From positions 1 through 42,486 of the forward strand of contig JAAUUJ010000014.1 of NCBI GenBank assembly GCA_012030715.1: a stretch of DNA of 42,486 nucleotides, read 5' to 3'. A program made the translations under genes and the position numbers. Below the pieces are notes generated by a model that saw only the letters and a list, made by a program, of their open reading frames with translations, was not told the DNA's origin and made no database searches. The first letter of the stretch is position 1. Every line of letters starts with the position of its first letter. The DNA is from Synechococcaceae cyanobacterium SM2_3_1. GTDB taxonomy: Bacteria; Cyanobacteriota; Cyanobacteriia; Thermostichales; Thermostichaceae. This document shows, piece by piece, positions 8,685 through 18,578 of the stretch.

Positions 8685-9197
8685 TTAAGGGTGCCCCTGT
8701 TTCTCCATCAGCAGTTTTTGCATTCCTAATAAATACACCTGCCGTTCGCCTTCCTCCTCCTGCAGCAAGGCCATGTGGCTGGCCATTCCGAGGGGATCTG
8801 ACTGCCGATAGGTGGCAGGCAACGGGCGAATAGCCTCAAGGGGGATTTCCATCAGGACCGGCGGCGCATCCACAGGAATACCACACAGCTCTCCCTGCCG
8901 GGTTTGGGTGAGGATCAGAAAGCGGCGCTGCAGAGGTTGTGGACCTGTAGAAGGTTTCAAATGCTGATGCAGATTGATCACCGTCACCGTCTGTCGATCC
9001 ACATCCACCATGCCCAGTCCATGGCGATCGCTGTCGGCAGTGGTGGTGACAGGAGGACTGAGGATCACCTTGAGAACCGCATTGATGGGGAGGGCCAACC
9101 AGTAACTGGCCACCGGAAAAACAATTACCTTGAGTTGATCTACCTTCTGCGCGGCAAGGCTGGAAAATCGCCTGGGAATAAAGGGAGTCTGCATCAT
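8685..9197 (-). CDS. CheW-like coupling protein, last gene of the chemosensory operon
   Basis: A 170-residue CheW-domain protein. The N-terminal segment (KVIVFPVASYWLALPINAVLKVI) and the middle (MVDVDRQTVTVINLHQHL) follow the CheW pattern of an input strand, a leucine-rich turn and a V-D-x-R-x-x-x-P/V-V-I-N-L block. CheW proteins link chemoreceptors to the CheA kinase. It lies about 60 nt downstream of the CheA-REC stop, so it should be on the same transcript. It diverges from the other CheW of the operon (17605-18159). The two may serve different receptors, or one may bind the kinase in another role. Confidence 0.75.
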   Translation of the reverse strand: MMQTPFIPRRFSSLAAQKVDQLKVIVFPVASYWLALPINAVLKVILSPPVTTTADSDRHGLGMVDVDRQTVTVINLHQHLKPSTGPQPLQRRFLILTQTRQGELCGIPVDAPPVLMEIPLEAIRPLPATYRQSDPLGMASHMALLQEEEGERQVYLLGMQKLLMEKQGHP

Positions 9198-9257
9198 CGT
9201 TGGGTTGAGAAAGGTGGGATGAATCGAAGTCGCATCAATTCTGGCTCTGGAGCTGCT

Positions 9258-12200
9258 TTAGCGCACGGCCTCGAGCTGACCTAGCGCCGCAAGTAATTCC
9301 TGACTGGAACAGGGTTTGGTCAGGTAGTCTCTGGCCCCCAGCGCAAAGGCCCGATCGCGGTGTTTGGCTCCCGAACGGGACGTTAACATGATCACGGGCA
9401 GCCGCGCCAGCTGAGGATCCTGACGGCAGGCTGTTAAAAATTCATAGCCATTCATCTGGGGCATCTCCACATCGCATACCACCGCCTGGATTTCGGGATG
9501 GCGTCGTAATTTCTCCAGTCCTTCCAATCCATGTCCTGCCTGAATGACTCGATAGCCCCCCTTCTGCAGGGTCAGGACCACCGTTTGCCGTTGGGTCACG
9601 GAGTCTTCGATCACCAGTAGGGTTGCTTCTGCTGGGGAGCAGATCCTGTCTTTGTGGAGGTATCAATTGGGGCTGGGGGTAATTCTGCCGGTTGTTCTGA
9701 AGTCAACCAGGCAGGGGTAGAGTGCTCCGCTGGGAAGGACTTCTCGGGGGCTCGAATGGCTGGGGTTGCTCCCCACTGCCAGTGGCGAGATACCAACCTC
9801 TGGGGATCAATAACCAAAGCCTGTTGTCCATCCCCCAGCACGGTGTAGCCCTGAATGTAGTCGGGCAGCAGGGGACGGTGCCCCAGAGTCTTAATCACCA
9901 GATCCTGTTCTGCCATGATTTGATCCACCCCTAGACAGAAGAGCTGCTGTCCTTGTTGCATCAAGATCAGAGGGTCGCCATGATCTTGTTTGCGTTGTAG
10001 CGGAAACGGACTGATGACAGAGAAGGACTGAGCTTTCAGCCGTTCAGGAGCATAGCGGTAGTCGATGAGATCGGATAGAGGCCGGATCGGCACCAGGTGC
10101 TGCTGGTCCTCGGCTTCCCAGTAGAGGAAGGGTTGCAATCCCTGTTGCCCTACCCGTGACTGGGAGAGGAGTTGCTCGGAACTGGGCAGGATGATCTGTT
10201 CCACTGCATCCGTGAGCAGGGCATAGCTGATCCCCTGAGCCTGACACACCAGCAGCCGTGCGGTGGTCAACGTCAGCGGAATTTGAATCAGAAATCGCGT
10301 GCCCTGACCGGGGCTAGAGATTACCTCCACCGTCCCCTGCAGTGACTGGATCTGACTGCGGACCACATCCAACCCCACCCCCGCGACCGGACAGCTGACT
10401 CACTTGATCTGCGGTGGAGAACCCAGGTTGAAACAGGAGTTCCGCCAGTTGGGCCGACGTTGCTGTCGCCAGTTCATTGGGACTGAGCAGTTGCCGCTCC
10501 TGAGCCCGTTGGCGAATTTTGTCGTAATTCAGCCCGCCTCCGTCATCCTGAATCTCAATCGTGGTGCGGTTGCCCTGATGGTATGCCTGCAGCAGGATCA
10601 TGCCTGTGTCTGGCTTGCCTCGCTGGCGGCGCCGATCGACGGCTTCAATTCCATGGTCAAAGGCGTTGCGCACTAGGTGGAGCAGCGGATCATAGAGTTT
10701 CTCGGCAATCACCTTGTCGATTAGAACCTGAGTCCCCTGCAGACGCAGATCCACCGATTTTTGGTGGGAGGTGCACAGCTGTTGGAGCACAGGGGGGAAA
10801 CGGTTAAACACCTGACCCAGGGGCACCATCCGGGCCTGCAGCAGATCCTCCTGCCCATTGGTCAGCAGCCGTTTCTGCTTTTTCAAGTGCAAGCGGGATT
10901 GCTGGACAAAGAGATCAAAAGACTCAATCCCCTCCGCCAGCTGGGCCATGTCCTCATGCAGCCGCTGCAGGAACAGATGCAGTTCATCATAAGGATCCAG
11001 CTCCAGAACATCAAAGTCAGAGGTGCTGTCTGGTGAGGTGGGTTGCCGACACTGACTCCCGTGCTGAGAGGACAAGAGACGCTGATTGGCACAGTCCTGT
11101 ACCTGGCTGAGACGCTGAAAACAACGCTGCACCTGTGACAGGGCCTCCTGAGCAGCGGCATGGATCTGATCGGTTTGTAAACTTTGTTGATTCTGGTTGA
11201 TCAGCAGTTCTCCGATCACATGATTGAGCCGACTGAGCAATTCGATATCGACGCGAATGTTGCGGGCGGGGGGGTCTCAGCGCTCCCTTTGCTTAGAATG
11301 GATTGCGGCGGTGGAGAAACAGAGCGGGCGGGCTGTGGCGACGTCTCGGACCAGATTTGCTGGACCACCTGATCAATGGGAGAGGCGGAAGTAGACCCAC
11401 CGGAGCTCTGGGCAGATGTCGAGCTAGTGGAGGTGGCCAGAGCAGATCCTGTGCCCAGCAGATCGGTGATCGCCAGATCTACACCCTTTACTGGCGGCGA
11501 GTCGGAAGGGGATGAAGCAGATTTTTGTGGCTGGGTAGCGCCCCCTGTCAGCAAATCCGACATGTCTAGATCCAGGAGGCCAGTGGTAAACGGCTCCGGC
11601 TTCTGAGAGGGGATCGCCTCCTCGGTTGGGGAAGCGAGGGGAGTGAATTCATCCTCTAGCGCCGAAAGCGTGTCCAGTGCTGATTGTTGTAGGTTGAGGG
11701 GAGCTTCCTGAGCAAAAGAAGCCTCTACCATGGCAACTAGGCGATCCAATCCAGCCGCTGCTTCGGAACTGGATGTCGGGTCCAGTGCTTCATCGGCGAC
11801 GGGGAAAGAGGGCTTGGGACTTGCCCCCAATTCAGGATCCACCAGGGGGGGAGAGATTTGCATACCCGCCAGCTCCAGCAGTTCCGGAGAAGGATGTCCA
11901 CCCTGGGTTCGATCTCCTGCCAGTACCTGTTCTCGTGCCTGTTGTAGATCCTTCAGGATAACGGTAGCCACCTCCACCGTTCGGTCAGGATGGCGCTCCA
12001 GAGCAGCAATGGCGGCAACAGAGATCTCCATTAGACCCAGCAAGCCATAGGATTCCCCCAGTCCGACCAGAAACTCCGCCTGATTTTGAAAAGACTCGCG
12101 GATGTCCTGAGGCTGACCACCCGCCAGAGTCACGGCCAGTTGATTCAGATCCTGCTGTACACTCTCCTGAAAGATGGACCCCACCACGTCAAAACCCAGA

Positions 12201-12643
12201 TCCGCAGAAGTGGGCAGGGAGGGTTCCTGGCCGAAGAAGTCCCCTAGTTTCTCTTGCAGCTGGGCAAAAACAGTGGCGGTCTCCTCCAGAATAAAATCCT
12301 CATCACAGGGTGTACCGCTCAGTTCCGCCATGACCGGCAGGCGCAGACATTCATAGCCTTGCAGCAGCAGGGCCCCCAGCTCCTGATCCAGCTCGATCTC
12401 AGGGTTGTAGAGGCTTTTAAACACATCCTCCAGATGGTGAGCCACGGTTTTAATCGTCTCCCGCTCGACACTGGCGGCGGATCCCTTGAGGGTGTGGGCA
12501 CTGCGCATGAGATTGTTCACCAGTTCCACATTCCATCCCTGCAACAGGGTCAGCAGATCCTGTTCGATGGCCTGCAGCAGGTCCGGAGCCTCCGTGAGGA
12601 AATATTCGTAAATCTGAGCTTGAATTTCGGGGTCAGTTGCCAT
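9258..12643 (-). CDS. pixL: hybrid chemotaxis histidine kinase CheA-REC (three frameshifts in the read)
   Basis: After one-base corrections at G7 11268-11274, C5 10378-10382 and G4 9634-9637, a single 1128-residue protein results. In order: an N-terminal HPt domain with phospho-His50 (SAHTLKGSAASV), a second HPt-like helical region, a long Ser/Pro/Thr-rich linker (about residues 260-460), the dimerisation helices, an HATPase domain (N box HLVRNAFDHGIE, G1 DDGGGLN, F-box region LLFQPGFST, G2 SGRGVGLDVV), a CheW-like domain, and a receiver with phospho-acceptor Asp in VVCDVEMP. The cyanobacterial Pix/Pil/Hmp kinases have this layout. It takes input from the GAF receptor in the same operon and phosphorylates its CheY proteins. 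The REC part would lack its first strand if it were a separate gene, so fusion is the better reading. The symbol pixL is by analogy. Confidence 0.85.
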
Positions 12644-12678
12644 AAGTCGCTGTGGGGTAGGTGAGTGAAAAAAGGCTT

Positions 12679-14669
12679 CTAGTCCAATTTGTCCAGAGTT
12701 TCCAGGGCCATGTATTTTTGCTGTAAATCTTGATGCTCTCGCTTCAGATCTTGATAGGCAGTCAGCAGTTCCTGTAGAGGTTGGTGACCAAATTGGTGCA
12801 TGATCTGGTCGCGTGCACTCAGCTGGGCGCGCAACTGATCTCGCTCCTGGGAGAGGCTGACCAGCGTCGCCTGCATCTGGGCCTGCAGAGACCGAAGTTG
12901 CACCTGAGACCTTTGTTCCAGTTCCTGGCGCAGCAGGTGATGCTCCTGTTGCAGTTGTTGTCGATCCCGTTCCAGTTGCAACTGTTGTAGTTTCAGATCG
13001 TGTTCAGCCTGGATCAACACCTGCTTATCCTGTTCCAGGGTTTGCAGTTCCCGCCGCTGCCGCTCCAGATCCTGGTCCAGAAGCGAACGACGACGGCGGA
13101 TCTCCTCCTCAATTTCCCGGTGCACCTGCTCCTGATCTGAGCCCAGGCGCTGCCGCTGCATATCCAGATAGGCTTCAAAGGTTTGCAGTCGGGCCTCCAG
13201 CTCCTGTTCAAACTGGGAGCGCCGTTGCGAGATCTCCAGCTGTAACTCCTGACGAATGCGGTTGTTATCCGCTTCAAAGGCACGGTAGGCTTGGTGCAGA
13301 TACACCTGAAATACCAGACGCTTTTGCTCCTGATCCTGCTCCAGATCATTGAGCTGTTGCAGGTGCTCCTGCTCCTGTTGCAGGCGGGTTTCCTGCAGCT
13401 GTTGCTCTGCCTGCTCAAGTGCCTGCTGCAGATTGCGCAGATCCTGTTGTTTCTGCTGCCATGCCTGCTCCAGGGCGGTGTATTCCTGCTGTTGTTGCTG
13501 ATAATCCAGCTGCAGCTCCGCCAGAGATTGCTCCAGGGCTTGCTGTTGCTGCTGGTATTGTTGCTCTAGCTCCGCCTGCCGCTGCTGCAGATCCTCTCGT
13601 AAGTCTGCTTCTGCTGCCTGATACCGTTGGGCCAGAGTTGCATCCCCCTGCTGCTGCTTGAGCCGCAGTTCCGCCTCCAGCTCCTGTCGCTGCTGATCGA
13701 TCTCGGCCTGGAGGTCGACCAGGGTCTGGTGGCGTTGCGCCTGGATCTCGGTGGCCAGGGTCTGGCGTGCCCGCTGCTGCTGCTCCGCAAAGGCGGCAGC
13801 CTCCATCTGCATCTGCTCCTGAGCGCGCTCTCGATCCGCCTGGATTTGGGCCTGAGCCCGTTCCTGGTCTGCCTGGATCTGGGCCTGGGCTCGCTGCTGA
13901 TCCAGCTGGATCTCCTGCTGTAACTCCTCCAGGATCTGGTGCTGCAACTGGGACCGTTCCTCAAGATCTGCCTGCTGCTCCTGCAGGTGCTCCAGTTCCG
14001 CGGCTGCCTGGGCAATAGCCTGGCGTTTTTCCTGCAGTTCTGCGGCTAAATCCTGCTCCTGTTGCTGCTTTTGGATCTGTAGTTGATCCAGCATATCGGC
14101 CTGCCGTTGCTGCAGATCCCGTTTCAGGGCCTGCTCCTTTTCCTGCAGCGCTGATTGTAGGACCTGTTGCCGTTTCTGGATCACCGTATCCGCTGCCAGA
14201 ATTTGCTGTCGCAGAGTCCGGGCCAGTTGCAGAGAGCGCTCCACCGTTGTCCGTTCCTGGGGAAAGTTTCCGGTGTAAACACCTGCAGGGCCTGCTCATA
14301 GCCTGTGATTGCCACCTGAAGCGCAGCAGCGGATCCCCCTGCTCAAACTGCTGGATCAGGTGACTGAACTGCACCACTACCTCCGCCAGTGCCTTGCTGA
14401 CCGCCAGGTTCTGGCTGTGGAACTTTGCTGGGTCCATTGCTGCAGTGTTGAACCCAGGAGCGGCAGCTGATCCAGATGCTCGGTCAAGAGCTGGAAGACA
14501 GGCTGGGGGTTGCCTGAAGACCGATAGGTTTCCTCCAGCAGGCTACAGAGGAGCGTGGTATTGCTGTCACGTGGCTGACCGACCTGCATCACCCCTGCAC
14601 CTCCCTCTCCGATACCACCAGAGGCTGGAGGGAGCAAGGTTGTAACAGTTGAGCCAGGGCAGCAAACAT
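12679..14669 (-). CDS. Gln-rich long coiled-coil protein with a TPR-associated N-terminal region (several frameshifts)
   Basis: The 3' 521 codons (from 14241) form an almost unbroken Gln/Glu/Leu/Arg-rich coiled coil. Upstream, three short frames join by one-base additions near 14259-14262, 14318-14325 and 14421-14427. They restore a segment resembling cyanobacterial TPR/CHAT proteins: GNPQPVFQLLTEHLDQL, HLIQQFEQGD and AITGYEQALQVFTPETFPQ. The start may be ATG 14589, with GGGAGG 10 nt upstream (about 637 residues). A fourth correction at 14592-14595 would allow ATG 14669 (about 664 residues), 43 nt after the receptor stop. It has no membrane segment or Cys-rich motif. It lies between receptor and kinase and is cotranscribed with them, so it is probably a structural or localisation factor of the array. 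It lacks the N-terminal motif I would expect of HmpF. No function is known. Confidence 0.7.
13795..13893 (-). repeat. three tandem 33-nt (11-residue) repeats in the coiled-coil gene
   Basis: On the minus strand three in-frame units of 33 nt follow one another, encoding RAQAQIQADQE, RAQAQIQADRE and the weaker RAQEQMQMEAA. Eleven-residue periods (hendecads) give a nearly straight, slightly right-handed coiled coil. The first two units are very similar at DNA level, which suggests recent duplication. Confidence 0.75.
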
Positions 14670-14712
14670 GGCAGATCCAAGAAATGAAGAACTCACACAG
14701 CTTGCCCCGGTA

Positions 14713-17559
14713 TCAGTCCACCTTGAACTGGCTGATACTGGCCTGCAGCTCCTGGGAGGTGGTCAGCAGATCCTGGAAGGAGTGCACAATCTGTACCGAG
14801 TGAACGGAGGTCTGCTTGGCAATCTCGGCCACCTGCGACATGGTCTGGTTCAGGTGATCCGCCTGCTGGGTCTGGTTCCCTGTGGCTTGGGTAATCCCCT
14901 GCACCAGCTGAGAGATCTCCTGGGTTGCTTCGGCAATGGCGTTCAAGCTGCGCCGGGTTTCATTCACCAGACTGGTTCCCTGCACCACCTGGGTGATGCC
15001 CACCTCCATGGCTTCGGTCACCTCCTTGGTTTCGGTCTGGATCTCCTGCACCAGGCGTTCGATCTCGGTGGTTGCGTTAGCAGACTGGTAAGCCAGGGCT
15101 CGCACCTCATCCGCCACCACGGCAAAGCCGCGTCCGTACTCTCCAGCCCGCGTGGCTTCGATGGCGGCGTTCAGGGCCAGCAGGTTGGTTTGGGTGGCAA
15201 AGTTATCGATCAGGCTGACCACCTTGGCAATCTTCTGGGAAGACTCTCCCAAGCGCTTGATCTTCTTGGCGGCCTCCGAGACGGTATCACGAATACTGAG
15301 GATCCCGCTCACGGTCTGTTCAATAATCGAATCCCCCGCTTGTACCGTGCGGTTGGCCTCCTGCACCGCCAGATCCACCTGCTCTGCATCGGCTGCCACC
15401 GACTGGATGGAATGTACCATCCCCTTCAGCTGATTTACGGCGTTCTCCAGTTCCTGAAACTGGGTCTGGGCTTGCTGGGAGAGGGCTTCCACTGAGGTGG
15501 TGCTTTGCTGGGAGGTTTCGCCCATCTTTAAAGAGGAGGCTTTCACCTGCTGTACCAGTCCCCGCAGACTCTGGATCGTGGTGTTGTAGCCATCCGCAAT
15601 CGTGCCGATTTCATCCTCCGTTAAGGGAGCACGTACCGTCAGGTCCCCGCGGAAAGAGGGCTCCAGCGCTTTGAGCACTCGCAGGGCACCCTGTTGTAGT
15701 TGCTCTTTGGCTTTCCGCTCCCGTTCGGCTGCTGCCGCCAGCTGCTGCGATTGCTCCTGCAATTGGGTCAGGGTTTCCGCCTGTTGCAGCGCGATGCCGA
15801 ATTGGGCTGCCACCTGCTGCACAAACTGGATCTCATCCTCCTGCCAGTCTCGCGGTCCCTGGCATTGATGCACGCACAGCAACCCCCACAGCTCGGTCCC
15901 TTTTACCAGCGGCACCACCAGGTGAGCCCGCACTTTGAACTGCTCCAGGATCTCGATGTAGCACTCACTTAACCCTGCCGTGTAGATGTCCGAAAGCGCC
16001 TGATAGCGTCCCTGGGCATACTGACCCGAGTAGTCTTCCCCCAGGCAATGATCGTGAATGCGAACTCCGATAGCAGCAGGCAACCCTCCCTGGCTGTCCT
16101 CCGCCACAAATTCACCATCGTTAAACCCCGTTTCCGGCAGCAGCTTAAAGACTCCTACCCGATCCGCCTGCAAGTAGCGGCGGACTTCCCGCACTGTGGC
16201 TTTGGAGATGTTCTGTAAATCCAGAGACTGGCGAATCCGATCCACAATTTTGCTCAGGGTTTGTTCCCGCGCCACCGATCGAGCCAGGGCTTCATTCTTC
16301 CCCCGCATTTCCTCCAGAGCATCCGCCTGGCGCGCCGCCACCCCCAGCTGTTCCCCGATCTGGGTCAGCCAGCCAATTTCCTGCTCCGTCCAAACCCGCG
16401 GGCCAGAGTTTTGATAGGCCCCTAAAATCCCGTAGACACGCTGTCCGGCAAAGACGGGAACCAGGACGTAGGCGCGTGCCTGAAATTGCTCCAATAACTC
16501 CAGGTGGCAGGGATCAAAATCGGTGGCGTAAACATCGTCAATGGCTTGATATTCTCCACGGGCATAGCGGCCTCCCTGGGTTTGCTCCAGGTTGGTATCC
16601 TTAACGGTTTGGCCCACCAGCGGATTCCAGCCACTGGCCACCGACTCTGCCTCAAAATCTCCGCTCCAGTCGGGATTGAACTTATAGATGACCGCCCGAT
16701 CGCAGTTGATCAGTTGCCGCACTTCCTGGGTCACGGTGCGGAAGATGGCAATCGGCTCCAGGGGCTGGCGGACTTTGTCGATAATCCGATCAATTGCATC
16801 TTTTTCCTGCAGTTTTTGCTGAGTCTCTGAGCGCACTGCCGCAATCTGCAGTTGGATCACCAACTCCCGGATCAGTTGATCCACCAGGCGCACTTCCGTG
16901 TCCGTCCAGGGGTGAGCCGCCAGGCAATGGTGCAACACCACCAGTCCCCAGAGGCGCTCTTCCACCACGATGGGCAGGGCCAGACTGGAGCGGACCTGAA
17001 ACCGTTCCATCAACTGCAGCTGATAGGGGGTCAGATCGGATTGATAGATGTCCGCAAGGGCCAGTTGTTGTTCCTGAGCATAGACCGAGGCTACGGGAGC
17101 CCCAAATGCTACCACCGGTAAGGTTTCCCCCTGCGCCGGAGTAAATCCATCCCGTACCGATTCCGCCAGCACGGTACCTTCGTTAACCCCAGGTGCAGCC
17201 GCAAACTGATAAAGGAGCACCCGATCCACCCCCAGAGCAGACCGTAATTGAGCCGCAGTGGTCATGAGCAGGTCATTGCGACTGCCCGCCCGCCGGACCT
17301 CAGTGATGGCCTCCTGCAGATGCTGTTTCTCTGCCTGTTCCTGTTGGGGAATCTCCTGCACCAGCCGCGTGAGTTGGGCCAGTTTGGTGCGCAGGTGATC
17401 GGCATCCCGCCAGTCCTTGCGATCTAGCTCGGCTTCTGCCTCATGCAATAGCCCCAACAGTTGCTGAACCGGGGTGGCCCCATTGCCGGATCCATTGCGA
17501 AAGCCCTTACTGCGATCGGAACTGGAGGCGTAGGAGTGAGAAGGGAGTGTGGAGGTCAT
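14713..17559 (-). CDS. pixJ: PixJ-like chemoreceptor with three GAF domains, two of bilin-binding type
   Basis: An intact soluble protein of 948 residues. After a Ser/Gly-rich start come GAF1 (about 93-240), GAF2 (260-410), GAF3 (437-590), a short HAMP-like segment (about 625-675) and an MCP signalling domain with the tip block [36 protein letters not shown]. In cyanobacteriochromes a Cys followed by His or Tyr holds the bilin. GAF2 has C351-H352 ([11 protein letters not shown]), GAF3 has C533-Y534 ([11 protein letters not shown]), and GAF1 has Tyr at that place. GAF3 also has DHCL with C505, 28 residues before C533, like the DXCF second cysteine of TePixJ. GAF2 has Asn there. No transmembrane helix is seen, so the receptor is cytoplasmic or recruited by partners. 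It likely senses light for phototaxis through the CheA-REC kinase. Confidence 0.9.
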   Translation of the reverse strand: MTSTLPSHSYASSSDRSKGFRNGSGNGATPVQQLLGLLHEAEAELDRKDWRDADHLRTKLAQLTRLVQEIPQQEQAEKQHLQEAITEVRRAGSRNDLLMTTAAQLRSALGVDRVLLYQFAAAPGVNEGTVLAESVRDGFTPAQGETLPVVAFGAPVASVYAQEQQLALADIYQSDLTPYQLQLMERFQVRSSLALPIVVEERLWGLVVLHHCLAAHPWTDTEVRLVDQLIRELVIQLQIAAVRSETQQKLQEKDAIDRIIDKVRQPLEPIAIFRTVTQEVRQLINCDRAVIYKFNPDWSGDFEAESVASGWNPLVGQTVKDTNLEQTQGGRYARGEYQAIDDVYATDFDPCHLELLEQFQARAYVLVPVFAGQRVYGILGAYQNSGPRVWTEQEIGWLTQIGEQLGVAARQADALEEMRGKNEALARSVAREQTLSKIVDRIRQSLDLQNISKATVREVRRYLQADRVGVFKLLPETGFNDGEFVAEDSQGGLPAAIGVRIHDHCLGEDYSGQYAQGRYQALSDIYTAGLSECYIEILEQFKVRAHLVVPLVKGTELWGLLCVHQCQGPRDWQEDEIQFVQQVAAQFGIALQQAETLTQLQEQSQQLAAAAERERKAKEQLQQGALRVLKALEPSFRGDLTVRAPLTEDEIGTIADGYNTTIQSLRGLVQQVKASSLKMGETSQQSTTSVEALSQQAQTQFQELENAVNQLKGMVHSIQSVAADAEQVDLAVQEANRTVQAGDSIIEQTVSGILSIRDTVSEAAKKIKRLGESSQKIAKVVSLIDNFATQTNLLALNAAIEATRAGEYGRGFAVVADEVRALAYQSANATTEIERLVQEIQTETKEVTEAMEVGITQVVQGTSLVNETRRSLNAIAEATQEISQLVQGITQATGNQTQQADHLNQTMSQVAEIAKQTSVHSVQIVHSFQDLLTTSQELQASISQFKVD

Positions 17560-17604
17560 GGGCGTGTCCTTGAAAGATGAACGGAAACAAATAAGCTGTT
17601 GGGC

Positions 17605-18159
17605 TCAGGATCCACCAAGCACATGCTGTAACAACATGCCGACATTAATTAAAGGCAATGACTGATGCTCTGAATCGATCACGTAGCCTGCGGTCACCTG
17701 TTGCAGTTGGGAAGTTTGCAGATCTGGAGACCAGGGATGTAACTGCTCCAGGTCATAGGCTTCAATTGTCATCACCTGTTCCACACAAAATCCCACCAGC
17801 TGGCCGCCCTGACGCATCACCAGGGTCAGGACCGTGGGCGGCATCTTATCTCGGTCAATCAACCGCGGCTGTCCCAGCAGGCCCCCCAGATCCACCAACC
17901 AGAGAGCATCACCCCGCCAGTTGCCCACCCCCATCAGATAGCTCGACAGCTCTGGGATAGGCATGATATCCGCCAGGGTGATCGGCATCACCTCTGTCAA
18001 CAGGTGGAGAGGGATCAGCCCCTGGCCCTGCTGGTGCAGGCGAACTCGCAAGCAACGAGTTAATCCTGTTTCCGCCGGGGCAGCCGTGAGCGGGATTGCC
18101 TGGGGATGATTGAGTAAAGTCAACTCCTGAGAGGAAGCCAGCATAAGCACCCCTGCCAT
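17605..18159 (-). CDS. pixI: CheW-like adaptor (PixI/PilI type)
   Basis: A 184-residue CheW-domain protein (YLMGVGNWRGDALWLVDLGGLL, TVLTLVMRQGGQLVGFCVEQV) that bridges the receptor and CheA. It starts at ATG 18159, overlapping the stop of the preceding CheY gene as TAATG, a sign of translational coupling. In the raw sequence a one-base shift inside cheY fuses both proteins into one apparent frame, but the overlap shows two genes. The stop is 46 nt before the receptor start. Confidence 0.85.
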   Translation of the reverse strand: MAGVLMLASSQELTLLNHPQAIPLTAAPAETGLTRCLRVRLHQQGQGLIPLHLLTEVMPITLADIMPIPELSSYLMGVGNWRGDALWLVDLGGLLGQPRLIDRDKMPPTVLTLVMRQGGQLVGFCVEQVMTIEAYDLEQLHPWSPDLQTSQLQQVTAGYVIDSEHQSLPLINVGMLLQHVLGGS

Positions 18160-18522
18160 TAACGCATCAACTGTCGAACCGTATTCACAAGCGCCGTTTG
18201 ATCCACAGGTTTGGTGATGTAGGCATCTGCTCCCCCCATGCGCGCCCAGGTTCTTATCCACTTCCGTATCTTTGGTGGAGCAAATCACCACAGGAATACC
18301 TTTGGTCTGAGGATCGGCCTTGAGTTTGCGGCAGAATTCAAAACCACTTTGTCCGGGGAGGATCACATCCAGCACGATTAAATCCGGCTGTTGCTGCTGC
18401 AATTGAATCTGCGCATCTTCAGCACTGCGAACAGTTTTGACGGTTAAGCCTTCTTTTTGCAGACAGAGGGTAATCAGCTCCTGTTCCGTGATGCTATCTT
18501 CAACCACCAAAACGGTGCTCAT
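18159..18522 (-). CDS. pixH: CheY-type response regulator (PixH/PilH type; one frameshift)
   Basis: A stand-alone receiver domain: acidic pocket VVEDS near the N-terminus, phospho-acceptor Asp in DLIVLDVILPG, Thr/Ser strand PVVICSTKD and conserved Lys in AYITKPVD. One extra base near 18249-18256 shifts the frame. Removing it gives DK(N/T)WARMGGADAYITKP and a 120-residue protein ending QLMR, with its TAA overlapping the next ATG. It has no output domain. As second gene of the operon it is likely phosphorylated by the CheA-REC kinase, possibly as a phosphate sink or motor regulator. Confidence 0.85.
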
Positions 18523-18578
18523 ACGGGATGTCCTCGACTCGAATGTGCAATTTCTACCCTTGACTGTAGCCTATGTAG

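Noticed and set aside
9258-9614. A separate CheY gene after cheA
   Set aside because: Alone it would lack the first beta strand of the receiver. One missing C at 9634-9637 joins it to CheA, as is usual in this kinase family.
13291-13923. Leu-rich membrane proteins on the plus strand
   Set aside because: These are antisense readings of the Gln-rich coiled coil (CAG/CTG codons) and have no ribosome binding sites.
12679-14669. HmpF, the coiled-coil motility protein of filamentous cyanobacteria
   Set aside because: The N-terminus is a TPR/CHAT-associated segment and does not resemble the HmpF start; only the general coiled-coil nature is shared.
17605-18522. A natural CheY-CheW fusion protein
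   Set aside because: One extra base destroys the CheY C-terminal motif. Corrected, two genes with a TAATG overlap appear, as in related operons.
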